This document shows, in pieces, positions 1-7,861 of a stretch of 64,000 nucleotides of DNA (positions within the stretch are counted from its first letter, which is position 1; each line of letters starts with the position of its first letter). The notes beneath the pieces are model-generated. The model was not told the origin of the DNA, made no database searches, and saw nothing but the letters and a program-made list of their open reading frames with translations. The stretch is from CAZYTM01 sp964649725 (GTDB taxonomy: Bacteria; Desulfobacterota; Desulfuromonadia; Geobacterales; Geobacteraceae): positions 1 through 64,000 of the forward strand of contig CAZYTM010000013.1 of NCBI GenBank assembly GCA_964649725.1, given 5' to 3'. The translations under genes and the position numbers were made by a program.

Positions 1-39
1 ATATCGGCAGGTTGGCAGGACAGGAGAAGTGTGAACAGA

Positions 40-70
40 CTCCTCTCTGCTGCGCAGCAGGAGAGAGGAG
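40..70. repeat. Inverted repeat downstream of cysM
   Basis: Arms CTCCTCTC (40-47) and GAGAGGAG (63-70) flank the perfect palindrome TGCTGCGCAGCA (48-59). It lies about 60 bases beyond the stop of the minus-strand cysM. No T-run follows on either strand, so it may be a processing or Rho-associated hairpin rather than a classical terminator. Confidence 0.4.
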
Positions 71-132
71 CAAAGATTATTCGCCCTGAGACAGAGATTA
101 ACAGCAGATATTGCAGATTATAGATGTAACTG

Positions 133-1056
133 CTACGGCGGGCAGCAAGCACAGACTGAACGGAACAGCGCAGTACTTAAATATCGGTCCCCACGGTCAG
201 GGAGCAGGGTGACGATGACGCCGCTATCGATCTCCTTTGCCATCTCTATCGCACCTGCCACGGCGGCGCCGCTTGACATGCCGACAAAGAGCCCTTCCCT
301 GACCGCCAGGTCGCGTGCCGTGGCAAAAGCCAGCTCGTCTTCAATAGTGATTTTTCTGTCCAATGCTTCGACTTTATAAATCTCCGGGACAATCGCCTCC
401 CGCATGTTTTTCAGCCCCTGCACCTTGTGGCCGAGCCGTGGCTCTACCCCGACTATCTTCACGCCAGGCTTCTGCTCGTGCAGATAACGACCGACCCCCA
501 TAAGAGTGCCGCTCGTCCCCATCCCGGCGACAAAGTAATCCACCTCGCCACTGGTCTGGCGGAATATCTCCGGGCCGGTTGTCTCATAATGGGCCAGTAC
601 ATTGTTCGGGTTGGCATACTGGTTCGGCATGAAATATATTTCCGGGTCGGCCTCCAGCAGCTGGTGCGCCAGTCGGATCGCACCGTCAGTAGCTTCATCT
701 GAAGGGGATAGCACCACTTCTGCGCCAAAGGCCTCCAGCACACTCCGGCGTTCCATGCTGACACAGGCCGGCATCACCAGCTTGACCCGATACCCCTTGG
801 CAGCACCGAGCATGGCCAGGGCAATACCGGTATTACCGGAAGTCGGTTCGAGGATTGTCTTCCCCCCGGCAAGCTGCCCCTCCATTTCTGCCTTATTGAG
901 CATATAGAGGGCAGGCCGGTCCTTGACCGAGCCACCCGGGTTATTCCCCTCCAGCTTGGCCAGCAGCCGCACCCTGGGGTTGGGATTGATAGCCGTGAGC
1001 TCAACCAGCGGAGTGTTGCCGATGCTCTGCGGCAGTGAAAAACTTTGCATCTTCAT
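133..1056 (-). CDS. cysM: Cysteine synthase, CysM/CysK family
   Basis: PLP-dependent O-acetylserine (thiol)lyase fold, 307 residues, the normal family length. The PLP lysine is K45 in GGSVKDR. The substrate loop TSGNTG is at 72-77 and the phosphate-binding loop GTSGT at 180-184. It makes L-cysteine from O-acetylserine and sulfide (CysK) or thiosulfate (CysM). The long C-terminal part and the VEPRLGHKVQG segment favour CysM, but the choice is not certain. The tail carries three cysteines (CACCPP), possibly redox or metal sensitive. Two start codons six bases apart both have a purine-rich site. It lies 24 bases downstream of the GGDEF gene on the same strand and may be cotranscribed. Confidence 0.88.
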   Translation of the reverse strand: MKMQSFSLPQSIGNTPLVELTAINPNPRVRLLAKLEGNNPGGSVKDRPALYMLNKAEMEGQLAGGKTILEPTSGNTGIALAMLGAAKGYRVKLVMPACVSMERRSVLEAFGAEVVLSPSDEATDGAIRLAHQLLEADPEIYFMPNQYANPNNVLAHYETTGPEIFRQTSGEVDYFVAGMGTSGTLMGVGRYLHEQKPGVKIVGVEPRLGHKVQGLKNMREAIVPEIYKVEALDRKITIEDELAFATARDLAVREGLFVGMSSGAAVAGAIEMAKEIDSGVIVTLLPDRGDRYLSTALFRSVCACCPP

Positions 1057-1080
1057 CTCCTGATCCTTATAGCGAAATAT

Positions 1081-2352
1081 TCAACTGCGAACAGCAGCAT
1101 CAGCAGCTGCCACCCGGTTACGTCCTCCCTGTTTTGCCTCATAGAGTGCCTCGTCAGCTCTTTTCAACAGGTCCTGGACACTCCTGTCGTCTGCGACATA
1201 AGCTGTGACGCCTGCGCTAACCGTCACCTTTACCGCCTTTTCATCCTCGCAGATCTCCAGCTCCCTGATCTGCTGCAAAATCCGCTCTGCCAGGATGAAT
1301 GCCTCATCCAGTTGCGCCCCCGGGGAAATGACGAGAAACTCCTCACCACCGATCCTGCCGATACTGTCATAACGCCGCAAGGTATCCCGCATGCAGTGCG
1401 CCACCCCCTTCAGCACCAGGTCACCGAAGGGGTGGCCGAAACTGTCGTTGATCAGCTTGAAGTGATCGATATCGACTATGATGATGCAGAACTCCCCATT
1501 CTGCCGGACGGCACGTTCAAACTCTTCATCCAGATCCTGCATGATGGTGCGTCTGTTGCGCAGGCTGGTCAATTCATCGGTAGAGGCGAGTTTCTTGAGC
1601 CGCCGCTGTACTTCGTCAAGCTTGATGACCAGACGCCAGGTAAGAAAATAGATAATGATGACCAGCAGGCCGATGGTGATTATGGCAGAGAGGATAATCA
1701 GCAGCTTGGTGATGTCTGCCTCGTCATGCATCGCTGCGATCGGGATAGATATGCTCACCGCGCCGATTACCGAACCGAAGCTCCCCCCCTGCTTGTGGCA
1801 TTCCAGACAGGACTGCTCTTCGAGCATCGGACGAAGATAGCGGAATACCGGCGTTGCCGGCGTATCTGCGACAATCTGCCAGACCTCCTTATCCCCTTTG
1901 GCGAATTTCTGCAGCGCCTCCTTTTCAAATGGATCAGGTGCATTGTCAGGATCGATCGGATTGAAGCCGACGATCCGGAATTTCACCCCATCCTGCCCTT
2001 CACCACGGTGGGAGATCTCCTTGATCATGATGGCATGATTACGTATGGTGAATACCTGTCCAGTCTTACACTGCACATCAGGGTTGACGCCAAGGTTTTT
2101 CAGGTAGGTATTGGTCTCGGTCTTCCCCCTCTTTTCCACATAGACGCCACCATAATCATAATTCCACATCTTGGTATGGCTGATCAGATCATAGTAGGTG
2201 ACTGCCTGCTCCTTGACCCTCTGCAGCATCAATTGATTGGTCCGGGTATAGAGGAACAGGAAGATACTTGCGACAATAAACGCAATAATGATGCAGAGGC
2301 TTGTTAGAAAAAGCCTGACATGTTCGAAATATTTGAAAGGTTTCGGCCACAT
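1081..2352 (-). CDS. Heme-sensor diguanylate cyclase (DUF3365-GGDEF)
   Basis: A 423-residue membrane-anchored signalling protein. TM1 is at about 12-36. A periplasmic Tll0287-like (DUF3365) domain follows, with one c-type heme motif CLECH at 182-186. TM2 is at about 214-240, and a C-terminal GGDEF domain carries the active-site motif GGEEF. The intact motif predicts synthesis of cyclic di-GMP from two GTP. The heme suggests redox or small-ligand sensing in the periplasm, a design common in Geobacteraceae. The link between heme state and cyclase output is inference. Downstream on the same strand is cysM, 24 bases away. Confidence 0.88.
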   Translation of the reverse strand: MWPKPFKYFEHVRLFLTSLCIIIAFIVASIFLFLYTRTNQLMLQRVKEQAVTYYDLISHTKMWNYDYGGVYVEKRGKTETNTYLKNLGVNPDVQCKTGQVFTIRNHAIMIKEISHRGEGQDGVKFRIVGFNPIDPDNAPDPFEKEALQKFAKGDKEVWQIVADTPATPVFRYLRPMLEEQSCLECHKQGGSFGSVIGAVSISIPIAAMHDEADITKLLIILSAIITIGLLVIIIYFLTWRLVIKLDEVQRRLKKLASTDELTSLRNRRTIMQDLDEEFERAVRQNGEFCIIIVDIDHFKLINDSFGHPFGDLVLKGVAHCMRDTLRRYDSIGRIGGEEFLVISPGAQLDEAFILAERILQQIRELEICEDEKAVKVTVSAGVTAYVADDRSVQDLLKRADEALYEAKQGGRNRVAAADAAVRS

Positions 2353-2491
2353 GATGGGGATAGATCGCTCAATATATTTTCAAAAGGAGTTCAAAACAGC
2401 AACATGGCCCCATATTAACAAGGAAAAGCGCCCTCAGTCCAGATAAATTAATCGATTCTCAGCAGTTTTACAAACCCTGCAGGACTTTCCC

Positions 2492-3829
2492 TTACACCGG
2501 TCCCTGGCCCCCTCTCTTTTTGCGGCGACGGCTGCGGCTGCGGCGACGAGGTTCATCTGCTGCTAGCGGTGTACTATCCGCAACAGTGCTGTTAGTGAGA
2601 TATTTTTCCCACCATGCCGCTACCGCTTTTGCCTCGGCCAGAGTCCCCCCCTTATAGGCAAGATAAAGCAGGGCATCGGCAAAACTGGGTCGGGCAGTAA
2701 ATCCGGCGGGGTTTCTGCCGGGCATCTTCCGCAGCCGCTGCTGCGCGGCAATAATGTCGCGAACCAGGAGTACCACCTTCTGGGGGATACGGAGCGTCAC
2801 TGCCAGCGCCTCGAAGAGATTTGCCACGGCATGGTTCAATGCATCCTGAGCCGTCACCCCCTGCTGCGCAGCTGCCGCTGCCTCTCTCTCCAGAATAGAG
2901 CCGAACAACAGCACCAGCAAAAGTTGCGGCGAAACACCACCTTTGTCGAGCCTGAGCCGGTCTGCCTCCTTAAGCCCCTGGCTGATCATATCGGCTGATT
3001 CCTTCCCCCTCTCGCCAGCAAGAGCAGCCGTCAGTTGGGGGAGCAAGGCTGCCAGCAGGCCGCTACTCTCCAGGAGCTGCCAGGCGACTTCACCCTTGCC
3101 ACAGAGCAGCAGTTTGAGCAGCTCCTCATAGAGACGGGCAGGGGCGGCGCGGGTTATTACCGGACTCAGCTCGACAAGAGCCTGCCAGGTCTCTGCATCG
3201 ATGGCAAACCCTAGCGAAGCAGCAAACCTGAGCGCCCGGATCATCCGTACCGGGTCCTCGATGAACCGCTCCCTGGGGGTGCCGATGGTTCTGATCACCC
3301 GTCTCTGCAGATCAGCCAGGCCGCCGGCATAATCGATCAGGGAGAAATCGGCGACATTGTATATCAGCGCGTTAATGGTGAAATCACGCCGCAGGGCATC
3401 CTCTTCAGGGGTGCCGAAGATGTTGTCCCGCAGCACCATCCCATGTTCGCTCTTTAAATGCCGGGGAGGCCTGTCTGTGGGGTTCTCCGGCGTATCCAGA
3501 TTATCTGCCGGATCCGGACCGGCAGCCCGGAATGTGGCGACCTCGATAATCTCATCGTTAAAATGCAGATGGGCCAGACGGAAGCGACGCCCGACCAGTC
3601 TGCAGTTACGGAATAGCTTTTTGATCTGCCCGGGAGTTGCGTCGGTGACGATGTCAAAATCCTTCGGCTGTCGGCCGAGGAGGAGATCGCGAACACAGCC
3701 GCCGACCAGATAGCCGAGAAATCCGTTCTCCTTTAAGCGATAGAGGACCCTTACTCCGTTCGGGCTCAGATTACGCCTGGAGATATGATGTTCGGCACGG
3801 GGGATGATGATCGGATATTTGTTCTGCAT
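2492..3829 (-). CDS. pcnB: Poly(A) polymerase / CCA-adding enzyme family (PcnB-like)
   Basis: Class II nucleotidyltransferase fold, 445 residues. The N-terminal motif LVGGCVRDLLLG is followed by the metal-binding DFDIVTDA and by the RRFRLAHL and RRDFTINAL segments typical of PcnB. The C-terminus ends in a basic tail (RRRSRSRRRKKRG) like that of poly(A) polymerase I, which favours RNA polyadenylation over tRNA CCA addition. It would act on RNA 3' ends in the cytoplasm and influence RNA decay. No clear ribosome site precedes the ATG. It is monocistronic, with 139 bases to the next minus-strand gene. Confidence 0.82.
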   Translation of the reverse strand: MQNKYPIIIPRAEHHISRRNLSPNGVRVLYRLKENGFLGYLVGGCVRDLLLGRQPKDFDIVTDATPGQIKKLFRNCRLVGRRFRLAHLHFNDEIIEVATFRAAGPDPADNLDTPENPTDRPPRHLKSEHGMVLRDNIFGTPEEDALRRDFTINALIYNVADFSLIDYAGGLADLQRRVIRTIGTPRERFIEDPVRMIRALRFAASLGFAIDAETWQALVELSPVITRAAPARLYEELLKLLLCGKGEVAWQLLESSGLLAALLPQLTAALAGERGKESADMISQGLKEADRLRLDKGGVSPQLLLVLLFGSILEREAAAAAQQGVTAQDALNHAVANLFEALAVTLRIPQKVVLLVRDIIAAQQRLRKMPGRNPAGFTARPSFADALLYLAYKGGTLAEAKAVAAWWEKYLTNSTVADSTPLAADEPRRRSRSRRRKKRGGQGPV

Positions 3830-3979
3830 GCGGCAAAGTTATCATATCGGGGCGGCAAATGCAAAGCCGGCAAAGCTGCAATCTCCCCGGCTACTTTATT
3901 TGCAGCCGAAAAAATTCTGCAGCAGAGCTTATTCATGATATGCTTGACAGACAGCAAATCCACTTAAGGAGCAACGACG

Positions 3980-4402
3980 ATGTTCGGTTGGTTGAAGCGC
4001 AAGGATACGCCACCACAGGTTTTCCCCGACAATCAGAGCGCATTTGACCATGCCTGTCAGCACCTTGCCAATGAGCTGCTGCTCGAAGCCATACTCCCTG
4101 CCCTGGTACTCGACCGGGGAGAGCCAGGCGACGAGGGGGAGCGATATTTCCTGCTCCGCCTGGCCGGCAAGGGGGGAGGGTTCGAGCATTGGGGGTGTAC
4201 TCTCAAGGAGGCCGACGATTATCCTGCTATCGGCGATCTGATAGGCTTCCGCATAATCAAGATCGCCCCGGACCTCCCCGAAGGGATGAACATCATCGGC
4301 TATATCGCCTGTAAACTGGCACCGGTACTGGCCGGCAACAAAGGTTGGGTAGTGGAAAAGAGTTTCACCCCTGCCAATATCAAACCGACCATCCGCTATT
4401 GA
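3980..4402 (+). CDS. Conserved hypothetical protein, 140 aa
   Basis: Not assigned to a named family. A soluble protein with no signal peptide or membrane segment. It opens with MFGWLKRKD, has a mixed alpha/beta-looking middle and ends in KPTIRY. A strong ribosome site AAGGAG lies eight bases before the ATG. It is divergent from pcnB and 83 bases upstream of the YgbA-like gene. Composition matches the surrounding core genes, so it is probably a native gene. No function is offered. Confidence 0.7.
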   Translation: MFGWLKRKDTPPQVFPDNQSAFDHACQHLANELLLEAILPALVLDRGEPGDEGERYFLLRLAGKGGGFEHWGCTLKEADDYPAIGDLIGFRIIKIAPDLPEGMNIIGYIACKLAPVLAGNKGWVVEKSFTPANIKPTIRY

Positions 4403-4436
4403 GACATTTTCGTAACCGGAAGCAAAAACCTTTTTT

Positions 4437-4452
4437 TTTGACCTGCGTCATA
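4437..4452 (+). promoter_or_regulatory. FNR/HcpR-like palindrome upstream of the YgbA-like gene
   Basis: Half-sites TTTGAC and GTCATA are separated by four bases and complementary at five of six positions. The arrangement resembles sites for CRP/FNR-family regulators, including HcpR, which controls nitrosative-stress genes in anaerobes. The assignment to a specific regulator is inference. Confidence 0.35.
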
Positions 4453-4485
4453 ACATTTCCTGCTGAATTCATTTAATCTGACACT

Positions 4486-4845
4486 ATGAAAACCACCCCG
4501 GAACTTACCAGCCCCCAGATCAAGGAGTTGCAGGTACTGGTCGCCTTCATCAGCCTCTACTGCAAGGTGCATCACCAGTACCAGAGAACGACCCTCCTGT
4601 TGGCAGAGATCGACCACTCTTTCCGTCATGGAGTCCAGCTCTGCGCCGACTGTCAGGGGCTGCTCGAACATGCCCTGGAGAAGCGGCTCAAATGCCCCCT
4701 AAAGCCTAAGCCATCCTGCAAGCGCTGCCATATCCACTGCTACAGCAAGGAGTATCGGGCCAGGATCCGGGAGATCATGGCCTATTCCGGGAGAAAGATG
4801 ATCTTACGCGGCAGGCTTGATTACCTCTGGCACTACTATTTTTGA
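4486..4845 (+). CDS. YgbA-family (nitrous oxide-stimulated promoter) protein
   Basis: A 119-residue cytoplasmic protein with the conserved pattern of the YgbA_NO family: a helical N-terminus with ISLYCKVHH, then CADCQGLLEHA and a cluster of cysteines (CPLKPKPSCKRCHIHCY) that probably binds metal. The C-terminal segment REIMAYSGRKMILRG is highly typical. Members respond to nitric or nitrous oxide and are often near hcp. It is followed at 33 bases by an iron-sulfur protein gene on the same strand, and a CRP/FNR-like palindrome lies just upstream. The molecular function of the family is not established. Confidence 0.8.
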   Translation: MKTTPELTSPQIKELQVLVAFISLYCKVHHQYQRTTLLLAEIDHSFRHGVQLCADCQGLLEHALEKRLKCPLKPKPSCKRCHIHCYSKEYRARIREIMAYSGRKMILRGRLDYLWHYYF

Positions 4846-4877
4846 CCAGTCCATTAACCAGTAAAAGGGAGACCCAT

Positions 4878-5609
4878 ATGTTGCGAAAAATCGTGCAGAT
4901 CGACCAAGATAAATGTAACGGCTGCGGCCTCTGCGTCCCGGCCTGTGCCGAAGGGGCGATCAGGATCTTAAACGGCAAGGCGGTGCTGGCCGCCGACAAC
5001 CTCTGTGACGGTCTCGGCGCCTGTCTTGGTGAATGCCCGCAGGATGCCATCAGGATCATCGAGCGGGAGGCAGAGCAGTTCGACGAAGCGGCCGTGAGCC
5101 GTCAGCTGGCGACAAGCGACCGGCCGGTCGCCTCGCACAGCCATACCCCGCAGCAGCAGTCGGCTCATTCTGGAGGCTGCCCTGGCTCCAGGGCGATGAG
5201 CTTCAATCCACCGCCACCGACCGCGACAAGCGGTGCAAAAGAGCCGAGTCAGCTCAGGCAATGGCCGGTGCAGCTCCATCTGGTACCGACCAACGCCCCC
5301 TACTTCCAGAACGCCGACCTGCTCATCGCCGCTGACTGCGTCCCCTTTGCCCTGGCCGATTTCCACCAGGATTTCCTGGCCGGCAAGGCGCTGGTTATTG
5401 GCTGTCCGAAACTGGACGATAACAGCTTCTACCAGGAGAAGCTGACCGAACTGTTCCGCCTCTCAGCCATCAAGAGCATCACCGTCATGCGGATGGAGGT
5501 CCCCTGCTGCGGCGGCATCGTCATGGCGGCCCGCCAGGCCCTGGCCGCTTCGGGCAAGGATATCCCGTTCAAAGAGGTGACCGTCACCATCCGGGGCGAA
5601 GTGCGCTAA
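4878..5609 (+). CDS. 4Fe-4S ferredoxin-type electron transfer protein
   Basis: Start chosen at the ATG at 4878, which has AAAGGGAG upstream; an in-frame ATG at 4842 overlaps the previous gene. 243 residues. An N-terminal 2x[4Fe-4S] domain has CNGCGLCVPAC and CDGLGACLGECP. It is followed by a Pro/Gln/Ser-rich linker and a C-terminal domain with LVIGCPKLDD and MEVPCCGGI, also cysteine-rich. This domain order is known from small iron-sulfur proteins encoded next to hcp or nitrosative-stress genes in anaerobes. It probably forms a unit with the upstream YgbA-like gene. The electron partner is unknown. Confidence 0.78.
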   Translation: MLRKIVQIDQDKCNGCGLCVPACAEGAIRILNGKAVLAADNLCDGLGACLGECPQDAIRIIEREAEQFDEAAVSRQLATSDRPVASHSHTPQQQSAHSGGCPGSRAMSFNPPPPTATSGAKEPSQLRQWPVQLHLVPTNAPYFQNADLLIAADCVPFALADFHQDFLAGKALVIGCPKLDDNSFYQEKLTELFRLSAIKSITVMRMEVPCCGGIVMAARQALAASGKDIPFKEVTVTIRGEVR

Positions 5610-5660
5610 ATAAGGGTGACAGGCAAACAAGACCAATAGGACTATTTTTATCTTTTTTCA

Positions 5661-5689
5661 TTGACAAGCATCGGCACGGCTGTTATCTT
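5661..5689 (+). promoter_or_regulatory. Sigma70-type promoter for the peroxiredoxin gene
   Basis: The -35 box TTGACA (5661-5666) and -10 box TATCTT (5684-5689) are spaced by 17 bases, about 40 bases before the AhpC start codon. Confidence 0.55.
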
Positions 5690-5730
5690 TTTTCTACATT
5701 ATCATCAACCTTTGCGAAAGGAGATTCACC

Positions 5731-6330
5731 ATGTCCGTATGTACCCTGGTAACCCAGGAAGCACCTGACTTTACCGCTGATGCGGTGTTAGCTGATAATA
5801 CCTTCGGCCAGATCAAACTCTCGAGCCTGCGCGGCAGGTATGTGGTCCTCTTCTTCTACCCGCTCGACTTCACCTTTGTCTGCCCGTCGGAGATCCTCGC
5901 CTTTAACAAGCGGCTGGCCGACTTCAAGGCGAAGAACTGCGAAGTTATCGGCGTCTCGGTCGACTCCAAGTTCACCCATCTCGCCTGGAAGAACACCAAG
6001 CCGGAGGATGGCGGCATCGGCAATATCCAATATCCACTGGTGGCAGATATCAAGAAGGAGATCGCCCGCGACTATGGCATCCTCTTCAACGACTCGGTCG
6101 CCCTGCGCGGCCTCTTCCTCATCGACACCAAGGGGATAGTCCGCCATGCGGTGATCAACGACCTGCCGCTCGGCCGGAGTGTGGGCGAGGCGCTGCGGAT
6201 GGTCGATGCGCTGCAGTTCGTCGAGACCCACGGCGACCAGGTCTGTCCGGCCAACTGGCAAGAAGGTGACGAGGCGATGAAGCCGACCGCGGACGGGGTG
6301 GCTACCTATCTGGCCAAACATGGGAAATAG
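5731..6330 (+). CDS. 2-Cys peroxiredoxin (AhpC/Prx1 type)
   Basis: A 199-residue thiol peroxidase. The peroxidatic cysteine is C51 in FTFVCPSE. The resolving cysteine is C172 in VCPANW, and the C-terminal tail ends in YLAKHGK as in typical 2-Cys Prx1/AhpC. It reduces hydrogen peroxide and organic peroxides in the cytoplasm, with thioredoxin or AhpF as electron donor. No ahpF is nearby, so thioredoxin is the likelier partner. The start has AAAGGAG at ideal spacing and a good sigma70 promoter upstream. It is convergent with the next gene. Confidence 0.92.
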   Translation: MSVCTLVTQEAPDFTADAVLADNTFGQIKLSSLRGRYVVLFFYPLDFTFVCPSEILAFNKRLADFKAKNCEVIGVSVDSKFTHLAWKNTKPEDGGIGNIQYPLVADIKKEIARDYGILFNDSVALRGLFLIDTKGIVRHAVINDLPLGRSVGEALRMVDALQFVETHGDQVCPANWQEGDEAMKPTADGVATYLAKHGK

Positions 6331-6349
6331 CTAGCGGAGAGCAACTGGA

Positions 6350-7039
6350 TTATTTCCCGTTATTCCTGCTGCTGCTCCTGACCCGGTAGAGTCGTTCAGT
6401 AAAACCACCTTCGGTTACAAAAGCTTTTGCCTGCGCTGCCAGCTGACTATCGAGAAGATGGCAGCAGATGTTCAGCAATGAAAGTGCGGCATTGGCGACC
6501 AGCACTGCAGAAGGGACTGGTGGGGATGGCACTGACTGACACGGACCTGCATGGACCGACACGACCGAGCCGAACTCGTCGTTATTTTTGTCTCTGCTGG
6601 TCCATGTCCGTCCGTGCTGGTCCGTCTCCCCTCCCCGCAAAGCCCGCTCCTCTTCCACCCATCTGCGCAAATCTTGCTGAGATGAACAACGTTTCGCCCT
6701 GAAACGTTGCAGTGCCGGATGGCTCGGCCCCCACAGCGGGAATTCACGCTGCCGCAGAAAATTCTCATAGTCGAGGCGCAACTCCTCCAGACTTGCCCTG
6801 GCCACATTGGTCAGTTTCAACTCGGTCTTTTTCGAAGTTCCTGACGCCTGGCTCCCTTCGGCGATATTCTGCACCCCGCTGCGGGCCGCCTGCACCATCT
6901 GGTCACGGGTGCGGCTCCGTCGGTCGATGTAGCGGTCGCAGAAGCCTACTGTCACGTCATAGACCAACTGCGCGATCTGAAAACTCTTCAGCTTTCGGTA
7001 ACCTCCATGTTTCGGCAGCAAAGGCTCATTTTCGTTCAT
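6350..7039 (-). CDS. Four-helix-bundle protein with suffix domain (23S rRNA IVP-related)
   Basis: 229 residues. The N-terminal half is the S23 ribosomal/intervening-sequence-protein four-helix bundle (KSFQIAQLVYDVTV, RDQMVQAARSGVQNIAEG, ELKLTNVARASLEEL). The C-terminal stretch VANAALSLLNICCHLLDSQL resembles the TIGR04258 suffix domain, which precedes a basic end. Between them is a low-complexity linker rich in Gly, Asp, Ser and Pro with repeated GGACGGAC-like DNA, probably hypervariable. The function of the family is unknown. It is isolated and convergent with the peroxiredoxin gene. Confidence 0.75.
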   Translation of the reverse strand: MNENEPLLPKHGGYRKLKSFQIAQLVYDVTVGFCDRYIDRRSRTRDQMVQAARSGVQNIAEGSQASGTSKKTELKLTNVARASLEELRLDYENFLRQREFPLWGPSHPALQRFRAKRCSSQQDLRRWVEEERALRGGETDQHGRTWTSRDKNNDEFGSVVSVHAGPCQSVPSPPVPSAVLVANAALSLLNICCHLLDSQLAAQAKAFVTEGGFTERLYRVRSSSRNNGK

Positions 7040-7364
7040 CCATGACTCCGTATTTCATCGGTTCGTTGATATTAAGGGCTGCCGGGTTGGCATCCATGCG
7101 TTTTCAAGAGGTGATTGACTGATGCTTTAACTGCAATGGTGAAGAAGACCATCCCGGAGAGGAGCCCCGCTAAAACCGTATAGTCAGGGCTTTTGCGCGA
7201 CAGGATTACTCTTGGGGATTGTGCTGTAACCATATTCGAGAAATGGGACATGGCATCCATTTCTTAAGATATTTTTATTTACATGCTACAAAAATATTCG
7301 TATATTTTCGAGAGAAAAATCCTTTTGTATATAATTTTACACAAGATTTTCAACGAGGGGGCAT
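7040..7364. other. Intergenic stretch, transition into the accessory region
   Basis: No convincing gene. A 62-codon minus-strand frame (7072-7260) has one hydrophobic segment but no ribosome site. From about 7255 the sequence becomes very AT-rich, and TATAAT at 7330-7335 could be a -10 box for the next gene, with only a weak -35. No integrase gene or remnant is recognisable here. Confidence 0.5.
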
Positions 7365-7718
7365 ATGGAAGCGCGCCTTAAACTTAAGCCAGGACAAAAA
7401 GGGACCAAAAAGCTGCTTGAAAAATACGGCGATTCACTGGTCTGCGTGCGATACAGATATGATAGAACCAGCCGCATACGTTTAAAAACCGTAGAAATAA
7501 TTATAGAGACAAAAGACTGGACTCCACCTCCTCCAAAGTTCAATCCCAATGAATTAGTTCCCGTTCGCATTGCCTACACAGAAAACAGTTTGATACAGAT
7601 TGCCAAAGCTGCCGGTGGCAGATGGAACCCGACGAAAAAACTTTGGTTTATTCCATATGGGAATATAAAGTCTACAATTCTAGAAAAGCATATATTATTA
7701 GATGCTTTGGATAAGTAA
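7365..7718 (+). CDS. Conserved hypothetical protein with HIxxDA C-terminus
   Basis: 117 residues, strong ribosome site GAGGGGG. No membrane segment or signal. The N-terminus (LKLKPGQKGTKKLLEKYGD) is basic; the middle has a KTVEIIIE strand and a proline run. The C-terminal part GGRWNPTKKLWFIPYG ends in EKHILLDALDK. I recall this as a widespread deltaproteobacterial orphan family of unknown function. The DNA encoding HILLDA is one copy of a short repeat that continues beyond the stop codon. Whether this gene is part of the cassette array is unclear, since no full attC follows it. Confidence 0.7.
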   Translation: MEARLKLKPGQKGTKKLLEKYGDSLVCVRYRYDRTSRIRLKTVEIIIETKDWTPPPPKFNPNELVPVRIAYTENSLIQIAKAAGGRWNPTKKLWFIPYGNIKSTILEKHILLDALDK

Positions 7719-7815
7719 CAAAAATCACGAAAGCATATAATAGTAGATGCAAAAAAGGCATATAGTATTAGATGCAAGTTTATAATAATAGATGCTTGCA
7801 TCTAATATTAGATAC
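7683..7815 (+). repeat. Degenerate short repeats, four direct and one inverted
   Basis: Copies of a roughly 20-base AT-rich unit with core GCATATA-N(2-4)-TAGATGC occur at about 7685-7705, 7729-7750, 7755-7775 and, truncated, 7777-7795, with irregular spacing. An inverted copy at 7798-7812 makes the perfect hairpin TAGATGC-TT-GCATCTA (7789-7804). The second copy stays in frame with the upstream gene after its stop and would read KHIIVDA. Confidence 0.75.
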
Positions 7816-7820
7816 CGGCT

Positions 7821-7846
7821 TCTAACCGGTCAATAACTGGTTGGCT
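7821..7846 (+). other. First cassette recombination point with short hairpin
   Basis: GTTGGCT (7840-7846) matches the attC/attI core, with the crossover after G7840. It is exactly complementary to AGCCAAC (8214-8220) at the far end of the next cassette, as expected for one mobile unit. Just upstream, CTAACCGGT and ACTGGTTGG form a short inverted repeat. This is too short for a normal attC and could be a truncated attC or an attI-like core. Confidence 0.6.
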
Positions 7847-7861
7847 GAAGGAAAATGAGAG

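Noticed and set aside
1045..2307. Long plus-strand frame opposite the diguanylate cyclase
   Set aside because: Antisense shadow; the minus strand shows the full DUF3365-GGDEF domain order.
7072..7260. Minus-strand 62-aa gene
   Set aside because: One hydrophobic stretch only, no ribosome site and not recognised; could be a remnant but is not supportable.
7683..7815. CRISPR-like array
   Set aside because: Repeats are short, degenerate and irregularly spaced, with one inverted copy and no cas genes.
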